A model generated the notes under the pieces. The model worked only from the letters and a program-made list of their open reading frames with translations, made no database searches and was not told the origin of the DNA. From NCBI GenBank assembly GCA_032622095.1, contig CP136067.1, positions 56,523,899-56,587,898 of the forward strand: DNA of 64,000 nucleotides. Reading direction: 5' to 3'. Of this stretch, positions 56,285 to 64,000 are shown in pieces (the first letter of the stretch is position 1; every line of letters begins with the position of its first letter). The translations under genes and the position numbers were made by a program. Source of the stretch: Siphonodentalium dalli (taxonomy: Eukaryota; Mollusca; Scaphopoda; Gadilida; Siphonodentaliidae).

Positions 56285-57725
56285 ACTGGCTGGATTGGTC
56301 CCATGGCTTTGGTCGATCCATTAATATTTGTTTTGTTCAAGGTAACCCCATACGTCGCTGCCACCGCTGATGCCCGAAATATCGCCCAAGGTCATTTGCG
56401 GGTACCCGTGTCAAGGTCATATTGGGTGGACAAAATAACTGAGAAAAATATTTCCCGTCCCGAGTTGACCATACATAACAAATTTCACATCGATGTCACC
56501 GCTGACTACCGAGATATCACCAAGGTCATTTGTGGGTACCCGTTTCAATGTCACTTCGGGCGGACAAACTGACTCGACGAAAATCTCCCCCGTCCCTTGG
56601 AACCCCTAAGTACGAAATTTCGTCTCAATATCCCCAGTTTCCGAGCGAGACGGTCAAATGCTGTATTTTCACAAAAGTAGATAAACGCTCTTTACTAGCG
56701 ACGCTCGAACGTTCTCAGAAGCGGTGCGATGACAATTCCCGTGGTTTTTACCCTTATATAGCAAGTTTGGGCTCAATGAGCCGAGCCGTTTTCGAGTCTA
56801 TAAAGGACATAATTATACACATATATATACATATATACGTTTGTCTCAACATATATAGCTCGATATCCCCAGTTTCCGAGCGAGACGGTAAAATGCCGAA
56901 GGAGTGGTCGCACGTGCTCGCGAATGGTCCGAGTGCACTGCCTGTGGCTTTTTACCCTTACACAGCAAGTTTGGGTTCAATCGGCCCAGCAGTTTTCGTC
57001 TCGATATCCCCAGTTTCCGAGACGGTCAAATGCCGTATATTTTCACTGAAGTAGATAAACGCTCTTTAATAGCGACGCGTCATATACAAACGCTCATTAA
57101 TTATCACGCGATTAACCCATCAATGTCCACTGCGGTGGCAGTTGAAGGGTGAAGGAGTGGTCACACGGGCTCGCGAATTGTCCGATGACACTTCCCGTTG
57201 TTTTTACCCTTTTCCGAGACGGTCAAATGCCGTATATTTTCACTAAAGTAGATAAACGCTCTTTAATAGCGACGCCTCATATACAAACGCTCATTAATTA
57301 TCACGCGATTAACCCAATAATCCCCATTACTGTGGCAGTTGAAGAGTGAAGGAGTGGTCGCATGGGTTCGCGAATGGTCCGAGTACACTGCCTGTGGCTT
57401 TTTACCCTTACGCAGCAAGTTTGGGTTCAATCGACCCAGCAGTTTTCGTCTCGATATCCCCAGTTTCCGAGACGGTCAAATGCCGTATATTTTCACTAAA
57501 GTAGATAAACGCTCTTTAATAGCGACGCGTCATATACAAACGCTCATTAATTATCACGCGATTAACCCATCAATCCCCATTGCGGTGGCAGTTGAAGGGC
57601 GAATGAGTAGTCGCACGGGCTCGCGAATGGTCCGATGACACTTCCCGTTGTTTTTACCCTTAGATAGGAAGTTTGGGCTCAATCGGTCGAGCCGTTTTCG
57701 AGTCTATAAAGGATATACACACGGA
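56285..57725 (+). repeat. LINE-tail-like repeats, partly in tandem
   Basis: AAGGTCATTTGCGGGTACCCG blocks (56391, 56523) precede segments ending GAGCCGTTTTCGAGTCTATA then AAGGACATA and a TA/CA tract (56787-56840, 57693-57725), typical of RTE-like LINE 3' ends. From about 56890 there are tandem units of about 255, 195 and 255 bp with GAAGGAGTGGTCGCACG, TTTCCGAGACGGTCAAATGCC and AAACGCTCTTTAATAGCGAC. Open frames through the units share repeated peptides but have no known domain. Confidence 0.62.
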
Positions 57726-58434
57726 AGTCTCAATATATATATAGAGATAAGTAATACACGGCGGATTCAATGTGGTCATGAGTTTTGACTGCATATATAT
57801 ACACATTCAGAAGACTTTGTATGAATCCTCTGGGGGTTCACGATGTTTTGTTGATTTTCTCGCTAACCAAATCCCGTGACCTCATTGAACTCTCGTTCAT
57901 TTCTGCAATAAACGGTAGACCCGTTTTATGTAATAAAACTCCACCCTCTGTGCTTCCGAAGAACTTTGATGGAACAATCTCTTCTAGCAGAATAATATAT
58001 GAATAAATGGCATTAAAGAGCAACAGAATCCCCACATGCAAGGGCGTGCACACACCGGAAATAAAATATATACATAATATATAATTGTGTAAGAATATAA
58101 TGTCTGCTTGTTGTTTGATATGTGAACTAGAGGTTTATAATTCCATCAATGATTGCACAGCTGGAAATTTTCAGAAGTTAGCTTCCACATATCGATCCAG
58201 TGCGAATCAATCGTGAAATTATTCAGTACAACCAGGGGTCAATACTATGAAGCGTTTTCTTTGTAAGAATCTACAATTGTTTGTAAGAAATAACAATTTA
58301 TCATTCCGCTAATACTATGAACCTACGATTACAAACATAAATCACAAATAGTACGTGTTCTTTGTATTTACAAACATCTCCCAAGCACAAAGAAAAAGAA
58401 TGTTCGAGTACTATGAAAGTTAATTAAAAGTTAT

Positions 58435-59130
58435 AACGTTAAGGAACGTGATTAGAAGGTCTTCCTATTGTGTGTCCAACATAATTTTTCAGTTTTCGCA
58501 CCCTTAACCCGGATAATATACCCATCTATGATACGCAGGGACGTGGCGACAATGGGTCGATTCACCCCCTTGTGAAAATGTTTTGTCTGCTGGAAATCTC
58601 AAGTACAACCCACAGGGACGTCGCGACAAGGGGTTGGGTTATTTTTTATCGCCCCCAAACATTTTAATCAATCAATCAATTTTATCAATCAATTTTATCA
58701 ACATGTTCAACAGTTGCAAATTTGATACCTGAAACAACATGAATTGGAAATTTTACAACAACAATAGGTTGAATTTGTTCTCTTATTTTGTTTTTCCAAT
58801 AAATGTGTTTGTTTTAGACCAATATTTGCATATTTACCTCCTTTCGAAAAAAGTTTGGATTGAAATGGCCTATATTTAGAAATTGTCAAACCTTAGGGGG
58901 TGTCAGCTTGGATGTGAGGTAGCAGTATGTATTGATTGTAACTACTAAAATTACCCAATTTATTTAAAGTTACAACGTTAAGGAACTTGTCTAGAAGGTC
59001 TATATAGGGTGTCAAACATAAATTGTCGATTGTCACACCCTTAAACCGGACCATATAACCATCTCTGATTCGCATGGACGTAGCGCCCCCCCCCTTATGA
59101 AAATGTTTTATCAATGGAAATCTCATAAAC
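58435..59130. repeat. Direct duplication, two copies about 540 bp apart
   Basis: 58435-58600 and 58970-59130 share TTAAGGAACGTGATTAGAAGG-type text (split as TTAAGGAAC and AGAAGGTCT), CACACCCTTAAACCGGA and CCCCCTTGTGAAAATGTTTT. They flank an hAT-like fragment. Confidence 0.75.
58613..58880 (-). mobile_element. hAT-like family fragment
   Basis: Begins CAGGGACGTCGCGACAAGG and continues through ATGAATTGGAAATTTTAC and AACAATAGGTTGAA. This is the reverse of 42650-42862. The far end is missing. Confidence 0.65.
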
Positions 59131-60145
59131 ATGGACAGGGCGATAGTGGTCTTGGGAACACGATGCCTGGAACATTACAGCTGTTCAGAATAAGAAGGGG
59201 TGAGTCGCCGCCAAATGTGTTGATATACGATTCCATCGCTATGTGGAATGTATAGGTATTGTTTTTTATTCAAAGGGTACATATTGAAATTATAGGCTGG
59301 ACACCCCATCATCAAGCGGAGCCCATATAGCCACGTTCCTATCTCGATATATTATAAAAAATCGGAGCAGTTTGAAATTATTAAATGACCACCCCTCCTA
59401 TAACTGAGAGCCTTAGCACGTCCCTGCTTCGATACTGTGATGGACACCCCCTGATAAAAAATATACCATCACAATAATATTTTGTTTTCACAAACTGAAT
59501 GGTTGTAATTTGTGTAAACAATGATACCAAATTGGTTGTAGTACTCGATATTACACTGACTTGTACTTACATACACACTCTACAAACGAACAGTTTATTA
59601 GTTAACTTTGCGCAGACAAGTGGTCATCAACTTAGCAATCCGTGTACCGATTGGATAGCTCTGATAAGCGATCAACCTCTCAACTTATGATTGGTTAATT
59701 CTTTTGTAACTTTGGCTTGCCGTGATTCAATATATTGTGAATCACTCACAGGTAACGGTTTGCCCGTAAGCAATCTACAATAATCAACAGTTTATCTTTG
59801 TGAAATTTGCGAGATTTTATTAGCTCATCGTTTCATAGTACCGGCGATATCACTAATCACAAAATAATAGCACGCATTGTAACTTTCCCATATAAATTGT
59901 TGTCAGTTATTTTAGTTCTACATGTCCGTCTTATTTGAACTAGGTATTGATAAAACACTGATAACGGGTGAATGGGAGCAGAGTGGTGAGTTAGTTTTTT
60001 CTACGTTTTATGGGTTTCACCCCTCGCCCAGTCTAAGGTGTTACAATAATTTATATCCCTAACACTCGCAGCATATCGGGTGCATATTAAATTTAGATGC
60101 GGACACTCCTCCCCTCAACTGAAAAAGTAACAACATATTCGGACA
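59131..60145. other. Unassigned interior of the 58.2-61.1-kb element
   Basis: Short frames only (for example 59499-59690 plus). No recognisable transposase. Confidence 0.45.
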
Positions 60146-60496
60146 CAGGGACATGACGATTGAGTGTGCATGGGCTGGGCTGTCCACCTTTAATTTCCCA
60201 ACTGCATCCCGGCATTGAACAAGTTATATCTGATGGCCCTTTAGACCATAATTGTCAACAAAAGTCAAAAATATGCAAGTGAATCAGACTGAATGGTCCC
60301 CAAACACAGTTCTAACTTATTATTGGTTGTGAAATTAAACAATAATGACAACTTGAGCTTGTATGTGGTGTAAAATGTTTGTGTCAACCTATCGGTATGA
60401 AATTTCCAACTGTTGAGAGATATTTTGACTAAAGTTGGGGCACCCACCAAGCCGCCCACAACCCCACATGTCACACCCCGCGTCGTCGTGTCCCTA
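60146..60496 (+). mobile_element. hAT-like non-autonomous element, 351 bp
   Basis: The ends CAGGGACATGACGA and (complement) TAGGGACACGACGA are matched. The flanking octamers TTCGGACA and TTAGGACG agree at 6 of 8. The interior has the family phrases GAAATTTCCAACTGTTGAGA and GACTAAAGTTGGGG. Confidence 0.72.
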
Positions 60497-60589
60497 TTAG
60501 GACGAAATGTATGGTCGGTTACGATAACAATTAAGTATGAAACTATTAATAATATGATTTTTGAGACAGTGCAAATGTTTTTTGATTGG

Positions 60590-60690
60590 GTGGGATACGA
60601 ATCCCGGCCCGACGGCGAGCTCGCCTTGCGACTCAAAGTCCGACGTCAATACCACACGGCCACCGAAGCAACCCCAAAAAAAGGAAGCTC
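60590..60690 (-). mobile_element. tRNA-like SINE head, second family
   Basis: On the minus strand an A-box-like TGGCCGTGTGG (60652-60662) and B-box-like GGATTCGTATCC (60593-60604) are spaced like a polymerase III promoter and followed by CACCCAATCAAAAAA. The same tail text occurs at about 60893-60915. It could instead be a diverged tRNA pseudogene. Confidence 0.4.
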
Positions 60691-60760
60691 GAATAGCCGC
60701 TGTATTCTGATGTCGCACTTAGGACACTATATGCACACTTTAAGGTCTCTATAGTATATA

Positions 60761-60940
60761 TATGTATATAGGAGGTAGAGCACAGTAGCAATGTTATATA
60801 TTCTATGCCTCCGAAACATGGCGAGCATTGCTCTTAGAACACGCTTGGGACTATACAACACACCAGGTGCCTATTTTTAGAAGCAAATTTGATTTTTTTT
60901 TGATTGGGTGGGATACTGTGCTGTACCTCCTATATACATA
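60761..60940. mobile_element. Small MITE, 27-bp inverted ends
   Basis: TATGTATATAGGAGGTA then GAGCACAGTA is mirrored at 60914-60940 with one mismatch. It is 180 bp, non-coding, and includes a piece of the SINE-tail sequence. Confidence 0.85.
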
Positions 60941-61104
60941 TTAATAATATGTTTGTATATTCATAATTTAGTTTACAAATAATTCGGCTAAATCTTCCCT
61001 GTACTATGAAACCACTGTGATAGTTAACACAAATTTGTAATTACAAATTAATAAATACTATTTGTATTTACAGGTATAAAATTGTTCATAGTATTGACCC
61101 CTGG

Positions 61105-63489
61105 TCGTTGTTGTGATCACAAATGTAATATTTAGTGCTCTTAAAGCGACTTGGTAACTTTTCGATGGTCTGATGGTTAAACATGTTACAGTCGCAGACA
61201 ATCCAGAAACAGCGAGAAAATGAAAAAAAACTAGACATATTTTGTTCTTATATTCATAGCCCCCAATTTGGATATTTTGGCGATTGTAGTCATTCTTTAT
61301 AAACAAACCCTGGATTTTATTGAAATTGGATCTCGTTTACTCAGAAACAAACATAAAATGTCAGCATCAGATTATCGTAACTTGAACAATACAAATAATC
61401 AATCAAGGTATGCCTATATCGTCATGTTCTTGCCATGTAAGTACAAACTTTAACCCTCCGACCAATCGCGAATTAAGGCATCAAGTCGCTTTAATTTGTG
61501 ATATTTGTAATACCAAATGAAGAACCAAATTTACCCCCGACTGAGAATCAAAAGTTGATAGTTCAGCACAATCAATGACCAGAAAGCTGAAAATAAGAAA
61601 CTCAATAACATCGATGTGTTGGTGGAAGCTGACATCAGTGTAAAAATATATGTCCGACCCTGTTCAATTTTCTTTTTCGGACTAAACTTACAACGGTCAT
61701 CGCGACTATGAAAACCAAATGCAGTTATCTGGAATGCTACGGGATGACAACAGAGTACAATAAAATAGAGGTTTTCCTATTTATGGGCGGTAACTCTTCA
61801 GGGAAAGCGCGGACACAAGTTTTGATGCCCGTGGGTAGTAGGGCATACCGAGGTGTGCATACGGTCCAATTTTCGATGCTCTGCTCCTTATAATTTCCGA
61901 GATAATAAAGTGACATGTTTTCATATAAAGGGAGATAACTCCGCGGGGTAAATGCGGACAATATTCGTTATGCACCAAAGGCATAAAACTCATTGACCCC
62001 AACATACTTACCAATCTTGAATTGTCTACTACTAATACTTTCAGAGATTAAGGAGTTGAAAAATAAGGTTAAGTATAATAATAGTGAAAATAATCGTAAA
62101 AGGGCCATAACTCTGTCAAGAAACATTGGGCCGAAATCCGGATACCTTAATTTTTAGTAGACCTCAGATGCCTATATTCGCTATAGATTTCGCGTTCCTA
62201 CTGCAATTAGTTTCAGAGTATTTCCAAATAAACGGAAAACGACCCCAATAGAAAAACAATATACTTCCTTGGTTACACCATGGAAGTATAATAACTTCAC
62301 AAAACAGGGAAAATTTTACACAATTATATATCCAACTTGGACTCTAAAAAACACCTGGTCAAACAGAAACACAAGGACATTTGAACTGGTAATCACGATA
62401 AACAATGAGATCGGGACAAGCCTATTAACTTCGAAATCGGCAACAATATAATACCTCATGTAATATTGGGCTCACAAAGGCTCATAAATATATTTTATCT
62501 TTATCTTTAAAGGTGAACCGATTAGATAATACTGCACAAGTATGCCAAACTCGATAAAACATTGGAAATATATGACTGTAACAAATTCAATTACATGTAT
62601 GTACGCTATTTAGTGAACAACAAAGCGAATTATGTTCTAGAACATAACTTAAAATCACAACAAAGATATGAAACTTTCAATTAAAGACGACAGTCAATGT
62701 TCAAATCTTAGCGAGTTCGTTTCATTTTTGACCAATAATAATAGTTGAACAAAACTATACCAAACACGAACTATTCTCTGAAAATTGTTTCATAAAATAG
62801 TCTGTCCACCACTGGCATCCAATGTATCATGATTCGTATGTCGACAACGTTCTCCTTGGATAGGTCTCACATAACTCAATGATCAAACTAGAACTGTGCT
62901 GAAGATTTCCGAGATATTTATTTTTTCGGTTTATGGACGAGTATACATTGTCCACCACCTGGACGTATATGTGGCCTGGATCTATACGTGTTTTGTTGGT
63001 GACTTTCATGAACATATTTAATGCCATTGACATGTGTTAAGTAATTAAGTCTTGACCGAATTCCGACGCTGAGAATATTATCTAACTTAAAACCCACCCA
63101 TTGAATTGTCATTGGAGCCAACTATCTATTTGGTCTGGTCCACAGCTCTGTCTTCATTACCCGAGTATACGCCCACAGTTCAGCGCGGACAGGTATTGTT
63201 GTCCACGACGAAAAGCAACACGTTTCAATTATTATTTAATTCGAATTAGGACTCGCCAGTTGAGGGACGTTTCCTCCGAAGTGTGCCGTTGCGCTATGGA
63301 TTCGGCCAGTGTATGTAAGCAATATATTTCTATCCAATTGTATTTGTTTAATTTTGTTTCTTTCTTGTTTTAAAGATGCCCCATCCAATTCGACATCAAA
63401 TAAGTTAAAATTCCATAAAACTTTATCAGGCAATAAAACATGAAAAATAATGGTCGTTATGCAATCGCGTAAATAGTGCCTATATATCG
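61105..63489. other. Stretch without supported genes
   Basis: Several frames of 60-90 codons exist (for example 62827-63121 minus), but none has a recognisable domain or splice structure. Confidence 0.5.
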
Positions 63490-64000
63490 TTCAATATATA
63501 GTTGATGAGGGCTCCGGGAATTTTCCGGCTGCATCCCGCCCTTTTTAACCAGGCCGACCTCGCAATGTTGCGTAATTTCATTTGCTTCCCATCCCGTGGG
63601 TTGGAATTTCCTAACTGTACCTATTGTGGGGAGGAATCATGAAATAATTTGAAATATGAGCCTGAACACTATAACATCCTAGCATCTATATAAAAGTCTA
63701 ACTCCATGAAAACTCAGGCCTCGATTTGTTTTTTGTTTTAAACATTTTTTAAATCCGACTGAAATATGTAGTCTTAGAGTATATATGTACAGGTCTAACT
63801 ATAGATAAATTCAGGCAACCATTTTGTTTTAGTTTGATTTATTAGTAATTTGTAATTGATTAGCATGTTTTGACTGGCCAACGATTAGTGAGATGGGAGA
63901 ACAATTAATTTTTTTACTGGCCTCAAGATTTCCAAACTGACACTAAGATAGGAAAATTCCTGTCAAATGTTTTGACCGAATGTAGGAAATTCCCCGCTAA
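63490..64000 (+). mobile_element. hAT-like family fragment, cut by the window edge
   Basis: Family phrases include GTTGGAATTTCCTAACTG, CATCCTAGCATCTA, TTTTGACTGGCCAACG and ACTGGCCTCAAGATTTCC, as in 42050-42600. The right end lies outside the window. Confidence 0.55.

Larger units (their letters stand above)
58232..61104. mobile_element. 2.9-kb element with 20-bp terminal inverted repeats and nested insertions
   Basis: CCAGGGGTCAATACTATGAA at 58232 is repeated as its exact complement at 61085-61104. The ends resemble those of 37782-39735 (CCAGGGGCCTATACTATAG on its right end). Subterminal TTTGTAATTACAAA-like text occurs near both ends. No transposase is visible. Nested inside are hAT-like fragments, a SINE-like segment and a small MITE. 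No target duplication was identified. Confidence 0.68.

Overview
The window looks like gene-poor, AT-rich nuclear DNA from an animal, most likely a marine invertebrate; I cannot fix the phylum. Evidence for a eukaryote is an intron-split immunoglobulin-type gene with clean splice sites, decayed non-LTR retrotransposons, tRNA-derived SINE heads, hAT-like and TTAA-type DNA transposons, an animal Crypton-type (DUF3504) tyrosine recombinase, and many minisatellites and fold-back repeats. No operon, rRNA, intact tRNA or CRISPR array was seen. Most short open frames here are chance or repeat-encoded.

Layout. 1-1.3 kb: exons of an immunoglobulin-superfamily gene on the plus strand, all phase 1. 1.4-12 kb: mixed repeats, including a 65-bp satellite, a SINE, a TA-flanked MITE, two interrupted copies of one repeat family, a TTAA-flanked MITE and a short element with an 8-bp target duplication; a possible last exon lies near 12 kb. 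14.4-16.3 kb: a 5'-truncated LINE inserted into a repeat whose uninterrupted copy lies inverted next door, plus a MADF-like fragment. 17.7-30 kb: duplications, long minisatellites, another TTAA element and palindromes. 32-44 kb: hAT-like copies, fold-backs and a 2-kb terminal-inverted-repeat element. 44.8-47.5 kb: an element with two tandem ORF modules, each bounded by the same 12-bp sequence. 49.8-50.1 kb: one unrecognised coding-looking ORF. 51.65-54.39 kb: a 2.7-kb TTAA-flanked element with inverted ends that contains a frameshifted tyrosine recombinase gene. 54.6-55.85 kb: a broken LINE reverse transcriptase. 56.3-57.7 kb: tandem LINE-tail-like repeats. 58.2-61.1 kb: a 2.9-kb inverted-repeat element carrying nested insertions. 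The window ends in another hAT-family fragment.

Two systems deserve most attention. First, the recombinase-bearing element at 51652-54390 and its deletion derivative at 9401-9894 share both ends and sit at TTAA, a terminal structure not expected for Cryptons. Second, the element at 44817-47482 holds two ORF cassettes between three 12-bp sites, while its relative at 10228-10608 has two of the same sites with only a few bases between them, as if the cassettes were gained or lost as units. A 10-mer (ACGCTCTTTA or its complement) recurs twelve times across otherwise unlike repeats.
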